Assembly (NCBI GenBank): GCA_963710675.1
Contig: CAVQBE010000017.1
Coordinates: 1 to 64,000, forward strand
Direction: 5' to 3'
From: JACCZX01 sp963710675
Lineage (GTDB): Bacteria; Pseudomonadota; Gammaproteobacteria; Burkholderiales; Burkholderiaceae_F
DNA: 64,000 nucleotides
Below the pieces are notes generated by a model. It ran no database searches and was not told the origin of the DNA. It was given only the letters and a program-made list of their open reading frames with translations. Of this stretch, positions 44,292-54,776 are shown piece after piece (positions within the stretch are counted from its first letter, which is position 1; each line of letters starts with the position of its first letter). The translations under genes and the position numbers were made by a program.

Positions 44292-46272
44292 TGCCGGAGC
44301 ATTTCCGCGCCGGCACCTTGGCCGGCATCCTCCAAGCATTCGCGCGTGCTGTCGTGCTGTTCCTGGCACTTTGTTTCGTTGCATTGCCCGCAGCCGCCGA
44401 CGAAACAATCCAGATCGATCGTATCGAGTGGGTTTCTGGCTCGCGCGACGCTTTTCCGAGCCCGGAGTCCTTGTGGCAATCGCACGCATTGCCGTTGCGA
44501 TGGTCTTCGGGCGGCGGCACGCGGCAAGGCGTTTGGATCCGGCTGAAGTTCAACACGCCGGAGATTCCTGCCGACGGCTGGAGCATGTTGCTCAATCGGC
44601 TTCCGACCGGCGGAACGATCTATCTCAACGGCAAGATGGTCGCGGATCTGCCACTCGACTCCGAACGTCGACACGTTCGTTGGCGTCGCCCGCATCTGAT
44701 CAATCTGCCGTCAGCCTTCATGCAGAGCACCAACGACGTGCTGATCTACACGTCGTACGGAGTCGGTGTGCACGGTATCGGACCGATCGATGTCGGCCCC
44801 ACCGCGGAGCTGCAACCCCGCTACGGCAACCAGTTTTTCGTCAGCCATACGCTGCGTTGGACTATCACTGCTGCTGACGGTGCTGCTGGCATCGGGCTTC
44901 GCCGCGCTATGGATGCGCCGGCGCTCGGAGAATTTGTTCGGATTGCTGGCGCTGATGTCTGCGTTCTGGGCGTTGCGCTCGCTGGACCTCGTTTTCGAGT
45001 CGATGCCGGCCGATGCGCGTTTCTGGATACGTGGCGCGTTTTATCTGGGCACGGCAGTATTTACCGCGGTCGCGACGATCACGATGTGGCGCCAGGGTGG
45101 CCGCCATCGGACGCGCGCCGAGCTGGGATTGATCGTTCTCGCTGCGATGGGGCCCGGCCTGTACCTGCTTTCCGGCGACACGTTCGATATCACCGCCGGC
45201 GCGCTGTGGCAGGCGGTGATGTTGGCCGCGCTGGCGACCGGCGTACTGACGCTCGCGGGCCACGCGTTGTTCACGCCCTCGTTGATGCTGAAAGGCATCG
45301 TTGCGGCGTTGGTGCTGGCACTCGGCGCTGCGATTCACGACTTTCTCGTCTACATCGGCTGACTGCCGTTCGCCAGTCCCGGAGCTGCTGAACATCGCGA
45401 CGCCGGTGCTTCTGATTGCGCTCGGCGCGACACTGATCGACCGCTTCGTGCGCTCGCTTGCCGATGTTGAGAAAACCAACACCGAGCTCGAGACGCGGAT
45501 TCACGAGCGCGAGCAGCTTTTGAAGCGCAACTTCGATCGCCTGCGCGAAAGCGAGCGGCTGAAAGCCAGCGCGCAGGAGCGCCAGCGCATCATGCAGGAC
45601 ATGCACGACGGCCTCGGCTCGCAGCTGCTGTCGTCGCTGATGCTGGTCGAGCGCGGCGCAATGTCGAACGAGCAGGTGGCGCAAATTCTGCGCGAATCGA
45701 TCGACGACATGCGGCTGGCGATCGACGCGCTAGCTGCCGAAGACTCCGATTTGCTGGCCGCGTTGGGCAATATGCGTTTTCGCATGGAGCCGCGGCTGAA
45801 GGCGGTCGGGCATGGATCTGCAGTGGGACGCGCGCAATTTGCCGGAAGACGTCGATCTCGATCCGAACTCGGTGCTGCCTGTGCTGCGCATCACGCAGGA
45901 AGCGCTGACCAATGCGATCAAGCATTCGCGGGCCCGCATGGTGCGCGTCACGCTTGGCGATCGATCACGAAGGCGATGCGCAATGGCTGACGATCCGCGT
46001 AACCGACAACGGCCGCGGTCTGGCTGCCGGCAAGTGGCACTGGGCGCGGCATGCTGAACATGCGTAACCGTGCGCAGCGAATCGGCGCGTTCCTGAAGGT
46101 TGAATCGGTACCTGGCGCGGGAACGATGATTCTGGTGCGGCTCCCGCTCGATACGACACCGGGGCCGACCACGCGGGCGATGCAGCTGTCGCTCGACACC
46201 GAAGCGGTAATCGAGCAGGTCCGGCAGGCCGATGTTGGCGTCCGCGGGCAGCAGGCACCCAGCACGCCATGA
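44291..46272 (+). CDS. NarX-like sensor histidine kinase (HisKA_3), frame-interrupted
   Basis: A signal peptide or first membrane helix (VVLFLALCFVALPAAA) is followed by a periplasmic jelly-roll-like domain (GVWIRLKFNTPEIPADGW, LNRLPTGGTIYLNGK), similar to 7TMR-DISM extracellular domains. About seven membrane helices come next, then a coiled coil (VEKTNTELETRIHEREQLLKR). The HisKA_3 phospho-acceptor region is RIMQDMHDGLGSQLLSSLML. The ATPase domain is recognisable in pieces (LRITQEALTNAIKHSRA, VTDNGRGL, MLNMRNRAQRIGA). Frames change near 44865, 45365, 45810, 45965 and 46035. GTG 44291 overlaps the response-regulator stop. The signal sensed is unknown. Confidence 0.82.
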
Positions 46273-46361
46273 CGTTCACCTTGTAAGGCAGCGGCAGCAG
46301 ATCGCGCCTCAACCATGGCCCCCAAATCCGCGGCCATGCCGCCGGCAGACCGAGTCACTGT

Positions 46362-47404
46362 TTGACGACGACCGAGGAAGATCTATTCGGCGAGCCGACG
46401 TGTCGCGGGCGGGTCTTGCTGTCGACGCAGCGGACTTCGATGAATCGTTAACGCGCCTCGGCCGGCTGCTTGCCTCGCAGCGTTCATCTAGGCACCTCGT
46501 CGTGGTACTTCCCGGGTTGGCGCGATCTCGTGTGGCGCGGCGATTCGCGACTACAGCGAGTCGCAACTGGCACGCCACGGTTTGAGCGCTTATGCACGAC
46601 ATCCGCTGTTTCGCTGTGTCGGCATCGATCGCACGCTTTTACCAGCCGCTCACTGTCGCCGAATACGCGCGGTACGCCGACCAGGTACCGAGCGGATTTC
46701 GATTCGTCGTGAAGGCTCCTGCGATGATTTCGGACGCCGCGATGCGCGGCAAGCGTGGCGAGCCGATCGAAGCGAATCCACTGTTCCTCGATCCGTCCGC
46801 AGCAATCGATCATTTCGTGCAGCCCGCTGTCGAAGGGTTAGGCGACCGCGCCGGGCCGCTGCTGTTTCAACTGTCGCCGCATACCCGAGCGAGATGAAGC
46901 GCGCAGATCGCGGCATCGCGATCATCGAACAGATCGGCGCGCTGCTGGGGGCGTTGCCGGCGCGGATCGGCAACGTCGTGCCCGTGTACGCCGTCGAGCT
47001 ACGCGACGCCGATTTGCTGACGCCGCGCCTGGTTCGAACGCTGCGCGAGCGCGGTGCGCGCCTGTGCATCGCCCTGCATCCGCGCATGCCGGTCGCCGCG
47101 CGCCAGAGCGCAGCGCTGCGCGCGATGGACGCGCTCGAAGACGAAGGCGACGATTGGCGCACTGAAAGGGCCGCTGGTCGTGCGCTGGACCCTGGCGGCC
47201 GGAATGCGATACGAAGAAGCGCGCGCGCGCTACGCACCATTTGATCGGCTGCTGGATCCCGACATTCCGACGCGCGGCACACTCGCTCATCTGATCCACG
47301 TCGCGATCAAGAGCGAGCAACCGAGCTACATCATCGCCAACAACAAGGCCGAAGGCAGTGCACCGCTGACACTGATCGAGCTTGCGAAGGCGGTCGTTCG
47401 TTGA
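46362..47404 (+). CDS. DUF72 (YecE-like) family protein, frame-interrupted
   Basis: The likely start is TTG 46362, giving MTTTEEDLFGEP, the usual opening in betaproteobacteria. Recognisable parts in order are VHLGTSSWYFPGW, LSAYARHPLFRCVGID, FRFVVKAPAMISD, GPLLFQLSP, GNVVPVYAVELRDADLLTP, RWTLAAGMRYEEARARYAPFDRLL and YIIANNKAEGSAPLTLIELA. The last holds the conserved NNK of the family. Frames change near 46420, 46490, 46540, 46640, 46885 and 47165. DUF72 proteins have a TIM-barrel-like fold and unknown function. It converges on apbE with 9 bases between stops. Confidence 0.78.
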
Positions 47405-47413
47405 CAGGCGCGG

Positions 47414-48326
47414 CTAAGGTGCCCACGGTCTGTCAATGCGAATGAACCTCGCCTCTTGTCGATTGCGAGGTACCGTACGCCCTGTGCCTCGAGAAATTTC
47501 AAGTGCGTCATCCACCGGTTTCAGCATCGCCACCGTGGCGCACGCGCCAGCGGCGATCGCAAGCGGCGCCACAACGGATACCGAGCGCCAGTGCTCAACG
47601 GGCCATCCGGTGCGTGGATCGAGCAGATGAGAATAGCGTCGACCGTCATGTACGAAGAAGCGCTCGTAATCGCCCGAGGTCGCCATCGCGCCGTGCGGCA
47701 CGTTCAGATGCGCGATCGTCATGCCCGGTTCACCGCGCGGATCTTGCACCGCCACGCGCCACGGCTGTCCGTCGGCGTGCGGGCCGATGACGCGTACATC
47801 GCCGCCAAGATTGACCAGGCCGTGTTGTCCGCCGAGGTCCACGACAATCGCCGCTGCGCGATCGGCCGCGTATTCCTTGCCGATGCCGCCAAAATCGATC
47901 TCCATGTCCGCGCGCAGACGCAGCGATCGGCGAATTCCACTCGATCTTCGACCAACCCACTCGCTGCAGCAGTGGTCAAGCGCGACTTGCGACGGCACGC
48001 GACCTGACTTGAAATCCCACGCACGGCGCAACACGCCACTGGTGAGGTCGAACACACCGTCGCTTTGCAGCATGCAGCACGTCCGCGAAGTCGAGCAGAC
48101 TCGCGGTTTCGGCATCGACCGTTATCGCCGCGCCGCCCGCGGCGCGATTGATTGCTGTGGTGACGCTGTCATCTCGATAGCGCGAGTACTTCGCTTCGAT
48201 CCGACGTACTTCGGCAATCGCGGCGTCCGACCAATGTCGCGCGGTCGCTTGATCCGGCGCGTAGACGCGCACTTCGCAGTGCGACGCCATCGCGCGAAAG
48301 GTAAAGGAGTACGAAGTGAGTTGCAC
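47414..48326 (-). CDS. apbE: FAD:protein FMN transferase ApbE, frame-interrupted
   Basis: ApbE moves FMN from FAD to a Thr/Ser of a partner protein outside the cytoplasm. Motifs seen are AMASHCEVRVYAP, RIEAKYSRYRDDS, SDGVFDLTSGVLRRAWDF, MEIDFGGIGKEYAADRAA, VNLGGDVR and YSHLLDPRTGWPVEHWRSVSVVAP, the last being the Mg/FAD site. Frames change near 48070 and 47470. The total of about 304 codons is normal. No clear signal peptide is visible; the GTG at 48326 is uncertain because 46 bases upstream also read in frame. It is the last gene of the minus-strand TlpA-DUF4266-DUF3570-ApbE set, which suggests that its target is one of those products. Confidence 0.87.
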
Positions 48327-48372
48327 GCGCAGCCAGTTATCGGTCTGCGCGATGCTAACGCCTGAGGCCTGC

Positions 48373-49549
48373 CTAGAACTTCTTGCTGACGCCTACCTGA
48401 TAAAGCTGCGCCTTGAAGTCCTGCAGTCCGGGGCTGCCGTCGCCGCCGATACGCCAGTCGCCGCGCTGCTCGTAGTACTCGGCCCTGCCGTCGACCGTCC
48501 AGCCACCCGGGAATGACTTTGCAAGCTTCAAGCCGGGCGTAATGCCGCCGAATGCGGAGAGCCGCTGGTCGCTGGTATAAAAGCCGTTCGGATTGCAGTG
48601 AAGTATCCCGGTGGGAAAGGGAGGCCCGAGAGCCGCGTCATAGACAGGATCGTAATAAAAGAACGCTGCACTTTGCGTCGTGTACCGCAGGCTCGGCGTC
48701 AGCGTGAAGCCATGTGGAAGCTCCTGCGCCCACTCGATACGTACCGGTATGAGCGTTGATTTCCCAGTCGTCGTGGTAGAAACGATACGACGTACCGCAA
48801 CGCGGCCTTGAAGCCGTCAAAGTAGTGATTCCAACGAACCAGCGCGGCTATCTGATCGCGTTTGTCGGGCCGCTGGTCGACGCCATAAAGCGCTTTGTAC
48901 GGGTCCGTCAGATAGCCGCTCTGGCGCGCGTAGTACAGGTTGATCTGCCCCGTGTCGTTCCGGCTCAAGCACCTGCGTGATGCCGACGATGCCATCGAGC
49001 GTATGTCTTCGTGCGCGTGAAAACCGGTCCATCGCTGGGGAAAGATTTCGTCGGACGAATAGCCGAAGCCGATCGATGAACGTGGTGTTCTGATCCGGCG
49101 TCGCATGGCGCAGCGTCAAGCCACCCGCGATCGACTTGTAGTCATCTTCGGTCGAGTAAGCGCCGCGCACTGAAACCGCAGTGCGGCCGAAATACTTGGT
49201 GACGGTGAAGTCGCCCGCAGTACGCCCGTCTTCGATGCCTTCGCCAGACGCACCCGACAGCGACGTGTGGTAATAAGGCGACGCACCCAGATGTTGTCGT
49301 ACACCGCGCCGATCTCGAACACCCAGCTGTCGCTGATCGGCGCCAGCATATACAGCGCCGGCGAGTTGACCGTCATCCGCTCGCCGTTGTTGTTGACGCC
49401 GCCGGACTCCTGATAGTCCTTGTAGTACAGATACTTGAACTGAATCAGCGTCGCATTCGGCACTGTCACCTGCGCGTGCGCAGACGGCACAATGCCGGGC
49501 AACGCCAATGCGGCCGCGAGGATGGAGCCGGTTTTTGCTGGCGTCGCAT
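48373..49549 (-). CDS. DUF3570 predicted outer-membrane beta-barrel protein, frame-interrupted
   Basis: ATG 49549 overlaps the DUF4266 stop. A signal peptide (ILAAALALPGIVPSAHAQ) precedes a protein made of alternating beta-strand-like segments. These include TLIQFKYLYYKDYQESGG, RMTVNSPALYMLAPISDSW, VYDNI, YYHTSLSGASGEGIEDGR and TVTKYFGRTAVSVRGAYSTEDDYKS, ending in LYQVGVSKKF with a C-terminal Phe beta-signal. At least six frame changes lie between 48650 and 49530. Two SGAS-type motifs are present. One reads directly at 49246-49257; the other, DNI(S)GAS at 49279-49299, needs one added base. They resemble the Dxx(S/T)GA(T/S) site used by ApbE. The function is unknown; flavinylation is an inference. 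Confidence 0.8.
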
Positions 49550-49780
49550 CAGTTACACCCGCAACCGCCGCCGCCCACGCTCATGCCGCCGGATGCGCCT
49601 TCCTTGCTGAAATACGTGTGCTCTTCAAAGCGGCGTCTGCAGCGGATCCGAGTCGAACGCCATATCGGGCTTGGCGAGGTTGCCCTTCTGCCAAGGTTGC
49701 ACCGTCTCGCATCCCATCAGAGCAACGCTCACCGCGAGGACGCCGGTGCACGTAATCAACGAAGCGATCGATTTTTTCAT
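49549..49780 (-). CDS. DUF4266 small lipoprotein, one frame change
   Basis: A lipoprotein signal (MKKSIASLITCTGVLAVSVALMGC) is followed by ETVQPWQKGNLAKPDMAF and DSDPLQ, then, after a frame change near 49625, FEEHTYFSKEGASGG and a glycine/cysteine tail, GGGGCGCN. The reconstructed length is about 77 residues. WQKGxLAKPxM and the Gly-Cys-Gly-Cys tail are the family hallmarks. It should be lipid-anchored in the periplasm or outer membrane. Start ATG 49780 lies 9 bases after the tlpA stop, and its stop overlaps the DUF3570 start, so the genes are tightly coupled. The function is unknown. Confidence 0.85.
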
Positions 49781-49789
49781 CGCTATCCC

Positions 49790-50296
49790 TTATTTACGTG
49801 CCGCGCTTAGCGCGGATTGAATCTCGCGCTCGAGTTCTTCGCGTTGGCTGTCTTTAAATCCGACATGAACCGCGCGCACCTTGCCGTCGGCGCCGATCAG
49901 ATACGATGTCGGCATGCCCTTCGGCTGATAGACCTCGGCGACTTTGCCCGTCGTGTCGTAGCGACAGCGAACTTGGCTGGCGTTCGAAGCCAGAAACTTG
50001 TCAGCGTCTTCACGCTTCTGATCGACGTTGATGCCGACGACCGTGAAGCCGCGCGCGCCGTACTTGGCCTGCATCTCGTTCATCCACGGAAACGACTGCT
50101 TGCAGGGCGCGCACCATGAGGCCCAGAAGTCGACATAGACGACCTGGCCCTTCAGGTCGGCCAGGCGCACCGGCTTCGGGGAGCTGGCCAGGTCAAATGC
50201 CGGTGCGCGGCTTCCTACTTCCTGGGCCGAAACGTTGCCGGCCGATAGTGCCAGCGCAGACAAAATGAGAGCGATTGCCTTACTGCGAGAGACCAT
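49790..50296 (-). CDS. TlpA-like periplasmic thioredoxin-family protein
   Basis: This protein of 168 residues has a signal peptide (SKAIALILSALALSAGNVSAQ) and a thioredoxin fold of the TlpA/ResA type with active site WCAPC (Cys62, Cys65) and cis-Pro in PKGMPTSYLI. It is probably a periplasmic disulfide reductase. It is first in the set leading to DUF4266, DUF3570 and ApbE, which suggests that it keeps the Cys-rich tail of the DUF4266 lipoprotein or another partner reduced (inference). The frame is intact. Confidence 0.92.
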   Translation of the reverse strand: MVSRSKAIALILSALALSAGNVSAQEVGSRAPAFDLASSPKPVRLADLKGQVVYVDFWASWCAPCKQSFPWMNEMQAKYGARGFTVVGINVDQKREDADKFLASNASQVRCRYDTTGKVAEVYQPKGMPTSYLIGADGKVRAVHVGFKDSQREELEREIQSALSAARK

Positions 50297-50370
50297 TTGT
50301 GATGCCCTTTCCCCGAGGAGTGACCAGATACTAGCGGCTAAGCCTCGCAGGACGGCATCGCGGATTGCGG

Positions 50371-50949
<579 letters not shown>

Positions 50950-51028
50950 GAAGTTCTCCCAATGAATAATCGTTTGGTCGCGATCGAGATAGGCGACCTT
51001 ACGTGAGGCGAAGCAGGTTGCAGACCCG

Positions 51029-51545
51029 TCACAACACGGTCGGTGCGTCGGAGAACTGGTTCGGGTTGCGCGCACCATCAGCCAGGCGGAAGCGCTCGGC
51101 AAGCACTGCGCTGACCGCGCGTACTGCCGCGATGCTGCCCGCTTCGAATTCGCCTGCGCGAAATTTCTCGCGCATCATCTGAGAGATTTCTTCCCAGCGC
51201 GCATTCGGCACGTGCCGCGCAATGCCGCGATCTGCAACGACTTCAATCCGGTGATCGGCGAGTTCGACGTAGATCAGCACGCCGTTGTTGTCTTCGGTAT
51301 CCCAGACGCGAAGTTTGGCAAACACCATTTCGGCCCGCTCGACGTGCCGGATGCATCGCGACGCAAATAGCTCCACGGCAATGCCGCTTCGACTGCGAAT
51401 CGAATTTCGCCGGAGTGCACGCGCTCGCCTTCGGCGATTTCATCCTGGATTCGCTTAAGCACTGCCGGCGGAAACGCGCGATCCACCGATTGCGGCGTCT
51501 GTGATCGAGTGGCGTAGCCAGCGCGCTAAGTTTGTTAGATGGCAT
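51029..51545 (-). CDS. TPM-domain protein (TPM_phosphatase family), frame-interrupted
   Basis: The N-terminus reads as HLTNLARWLRHSITDAAIGG in one frame and AFPPAVLKRIQDEIAEGERVHSGEIRFAVEAALPW in another. The rest (RAEMVFAKLRVWDTEDNNGVLIYVELADHRIEVVADRGIA) is in a third, with changes near 51535, 51480 and 51360. The reconstructed length is about 172 residues. The TPM fold is found in YgcG, Psb32 and TLP18.3; enzymatic activity is doubtful for most members. It begins 6 bases after the upstream TPM gene and is the third gene of a lemA-TPM-TPM operon. Confidence 0.8.
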
Positions 51546-51551
51546 GTCGTG

Positions 51552-52600
51552 TCACCAGCTGCTTCCGCCGCCGCCGCCGGAAAAGTCGCCGCCACCGCCC
51601 GAGCTCCAGCCACCGCCACCGCCACTCCAACCGCCTCCTCCACCTCCGGTCCAGCCACCGGGAAGAAAAATCGGACCGCCACGTCCGCCGAGTGCTCGAC
51701 CGCCGCGACCGCCGCCGAAACCACCAAACGCCGAGAACAGAAAGACCGCAATCGCTGCAACGCCGCCCAGCAGCAACGACGACAAGATAAATCCTGCGAT
51801 CGCGCCAGCGCCAACACCTCCAAGCGCGGCACCGGGCACGCCCATTCGCCGCCGCAACATCGCGCTCACAAACGCGCCGACCAGAATGATCGGAATCAGC
51901 AACGACAACACGCTCTCACCGGCATCGACGCGCTCGCGCGGAATTCCCGCGGGCGTCGGCAATCCTTCGCCCTCGATCCGTCGCATGACGGCATCGACTC
52001 CGGCGTTCAGCCCGGCAGCGAAATCACCTTTCGCGAACTGCGGACCCATGTGTTCGCGCGTGATGCGAGCTGCGAGCACGTCGGGGATCGCTCCTTCGAG
52101 TGCGCGCGCGACACTGATCCACGCGCGGCGATCTTTGACCGCGACCACCATCAGCACGCCATCACCGATATCCGGCCGGCCGATCTTCCACACGCCGCCA
52201 ATGCGATTCGCAAAGTCGGAAATCGGCTCGGGCTGCGTGCTGGGTACAACGATGACGGCGATTTGCGCGCCGCGCGCCTGTTCAAATGCCGCGAGTTTCG
52301 CTTCGAGCTGCGAGCGCTGCGAGCTGTTCAATACTCCGGCGGTGTCGGTGACGCGCGCAAGCGGCGGCACCGCGAGCGTGCCATCGGGCAACCGTCTGCT
52401 CCGGCGCTGATGGTCGGCGCGGAATCGGATCGGTGCAGGAACGTCCCACCGATGAGATCCGATGGCGCGAGACCCTTCGGCAGTTCTATCGGAGTCTGCG
52501 GGAGGGCTGCGGCGTCTGCGCACGGGCAGACGCCGCAGAACGCGAAAGCTGCGCACCAAAGGCCAACGATCGCGCCGATGCGGCGCGCACTCGACAACAT
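51552..52600 (-). CDS. TPM-domain membrane protein with Gly-rich tail (YgcG-like)
   Basis: ATG 52600 starts a signal peptide (RRIGAIVGLWCAAFAFCGVCPCADA). After a frame change near 52395 it continues PDGTLAVPPLARVTDTAGVL, the TPM domain (SQLEAKLAAFEQARGAQIAVIVVPS, GDGVLMVVAVKDRRAWISVARALEGAIPD). A membrane helix, a second hydrophobic stretch and an extreme Gly/Ser/Trp tail (WSGGGGGWSSGGGG, ending GGGGGSSW) follow. This is the typical YgcG layout: periplasmic TPM, membrane anchor, Gly-rich end. The gene is 9 bases after lemA. The function is unknown; the lemA partnership is widespread. Confidence 0.87.
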
Positions 52601-52609
52601 TCGGAGTCG

Positions 52610-53209
52610 CTACTTCTTCTGCGTTCCGAAATCGACCTTGGGCGGCTGCTTGACTGCCGCCTCATCGGCCACCGCGAACTGTGGCTTCGGAGACGCGCCG
52701 GTCAGTATCTTGCCGAGAAAGTTCTGCAGCAACGCAATCGTCGTGTTGTATTGCGCTACAGCGTCGATATAACGCTTGCGGGCGATTGCGATGCGATTTT
52801 CGGTGCCTTCAAGCTGCGTGCGCAAATCCTGGAACGCTGCGTTGGCCTTCAGGTTCGGATAAGTCTCGACCGTCACGAGCAAACGCGCCAATGCCGAGCT
52901 CAGCTGGCTCTGCGCCTGCGTAAATTGCGCAAACGCTTGCGGATTGTTGATCAATTCCGGCGTCGCCTGAATCGACGTCGCACGCGCGCGCGCCTCGATG
53001 ACATTCTGCAGCGTCGATTGTTCGAAGTTCGCTTCGCCTTTGACGGTTTCGACGATGTTCGGGATCAGATCGGCGCGACGCTGATACTGATTCAGCACTT
53101 CCGACCAAGCAGCGCTGACGTTCTGCTCCTGGGTCACGATCGTGTTGTAACCGCATCCGCTCAGCACGCTGACGATCGCAATCGCGATGATGGCACGCAG
53201 TGTTCTCAT
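52610..53209 (-). CDS. LemA-family lipoprotein
   Basis: The 199-residue protein has a lipobox (VSVLSGCG) and a long helical LemA domain: WSEVLNQYQRRADLIPNIVETVKG, IEARARATSIQ, FAQFTQAQSQLSSALARLLV, YPNLKANAAFQDLRTQLEGTENRIAIARKRY. It ends in a polar tail. LemA proteins are membrane-anchored helical bundles of unknown function. GGAGG precedes ATG 53209. It is the first gene of a three-gene set with two TPM proteins. The frame is intact. Confidence 0.93.
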   Translation of the reverse strand: MRTLRAIIAIAIVSVLSGCGYNTIVTQEQNVSAAWSEVLNQYQRRADLIPNIVETVKGEANFEQSTLQNVIEARARATSIQATPELINNPQAFAQFTQAQSQLSSALARLLVTVETYPNLKANAAFQDLRTQLEGTENRIAIARKRYIDAVAQYNTTIALLQNFLGKILTGASPKPQFAVADEAAVKQPPKVDFGTQKK

Positions 53210-53300
53210 TTTTCCTCCGGCTTAATGGGTTTTTGCAGCCGCATTGTGCCTCGACGCCGGAACCTGCGTGCAAGCTCCGTTTACTCCGTAAACTGCAGCG

Positions 53301-53819
53301 ATGAAAGCCCGTGCACGTGGCGACTATCGACGCGCACTCGCGCAGTTTGCGACCGGAGTCACGATCGTGACGACGCGCACTGCCGACGGCTCGCCCACGG
53401 GCCTGACGGTGAACTCATTCAACTCGGTATCGCTGGAGCCGCCGCTGATCCTGTGGAGCCTGTCATTGAAGGCGGGCGCGCTGCCTGCTTTCCGAGATTG
53501 CACCAGCTACGCGATCAACGTGCTGGCCGCCGATCAGCTCGAGGTTGCCAAACGCTTTGCTTTGCGCGGCGTCGATCGCTTCGTTGGTACCGACTGGCAC
53601 GCGGGCCCGCTTGATCTGCCCGTGATCAACGGCAGCGTGGCAACGTTGATTGCCAATAACCGCAACCAGCATCTGGAAGGCGATCACATCATTTTTGTCG
53701 GTGAAGTGACGCAGTTCGATATGCCGGGGGGTCCCCCTCTCGTGTTTCATGACGGTCGCTACATCGCCAGCGCCACCGAGGAGCCTTTGCCGCGCGAGTT
53801 TCGAAAACCATGGCGCTGA
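53301..53819 (+). CDS. Flavin reductase-like (FMN-binding split-barrel) protein
   Basis: This 172-residue flavin-reductase domain protein has the markers RRALAQFATGVTIVTT, TGLTVNSFNSVSLEPPLILWSL and NGSVATLIANNRNQHLEGDHIIFVGEV. Such proteins reduce FMN or FAD with NAD(P)H, often for a two-component monooxygenase. No such monooxygenase is adjacent; the nearby aminobenzoyl-CoA monooxygenase has its own reductase domain. It is divergent from lemA and 67 bases upstream of a DMT transporter gene. The frame is intact. Confidence 0.9.
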   Translation: MKARARGDYRRALAQFATGVTIVTTRTADGSPTGLTVNSFNSVSLEPPLILWSLSLKAGALPAFRDCTSYAINVLAADQLEVAKRFALRGVDRFVGTDWHAGPLDLPVINGSVATLIANNRNQHLEGDHIIFVGEVTQFDMPGGPPLVFHDGRYIASATEEPLPREFRKPWR

Positions 53820-53886
53820 GTGATCAGCCCGAATCAATGGCAAGAACTGGAGTGATGGACGCGGCCGTGCGAACGACAATCGCTGG

Positions 53887-54776
53887 ATGAAAGTTCGCGA
53901 TTTGCTTGACTTCGTTCTGCTCGCGGCTATCTGGGGCGCAAGTTTCCTGTTCATGCGCATTGCGGCGCCCGCTTTCGGGCCACTTGCAATCGCAGACTTG
54001 CGCACGGCAATTGCGGCGCTGGTCTTGTTGTCTCTGCTGCTATGGCGCGGCGGCGAGCGTCAGAACTCGCGCCGAATGCGCTTCGCTTTTTGCTGCTCGG
54101 CGCATTCAACTCAGCGATTCCGTTCACGCTGTTTGCGTATGCGGCGCTGTCGATCACCGCTGGCCTGGCTTCGATACTGAACGCGACCGTGCCGCTGTTT
54201 GCTGCGCTGGTCGGTTGGCTGTGGCTGCGTGAACGGCTGACGTGCTGCAATGGCTGGGGCTTGCGATTGGCTTCGCGGGCGTGCTCTGGTTGTCTGCGGA
54301 TAGCGCCAGCTTCAAGCCAGGCGGACACGGATGGGCGATCGCCGCCGGGCTGCTGGCATCGGTGTCCTATGCGATTTCCGGGAAGCCTTGTGAAGCGCTA
54401 TTTCGCGCACGTTCAGCCGCTTGCAGTCGCAACGGGCAGCCAGATCGCGGCGTCCGCACTACTGCTGCCGATAACAATCTTTTATCTTCCGGCAGCGATG
54501 CCAGGCCTTGTCGATTGGCTGGCACTGATCGCCCTCGGCGTGCTTTGCACCGGCCTTGCATACGCGTTGTACTTCCGGCTGATTGCGCGAGTAGGACCGA
54601 CAAAGACGATGGCGGTCACGTTTCTGATTCCCGCGTTTGCAATCGTGTGGGGAGTTGTCTTCCTGGCCGAGAGCGTTACTTCAGTGATGCTCGGCGGCTG
54701 CGCGGTAATTCTGATCGGCACTGCGCTTGCGACACAACTTCTCTTCAAGCGCTACTCTTTACGTGAGCGGTCCTGA
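53887..54776 (+). CDS. EamA/DMT-family transporter, frame-interrupted
   Basis: Ten membrane helices in two EamA repeats are recovered from three frames: FVLLAAIWGASFLFMRIAAP, then LRFLLLGAFNSAIPFTLFAY and LNATVPLFAALVGWLWLRERLT, then LQWLGLAIGFAGVLWLS, and finally VGPTKTMAVTFLIPAFAIVWG. Frame changes lie near 54060-54075, 54240 and 54390. The length of about 296 codons is normal. It differs clearly from the DMT protein at 40124. Its 3' end overlaps the convergent monooxygenase gene by 25 bases. The substrate is unknown. Confidence 0.8.
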
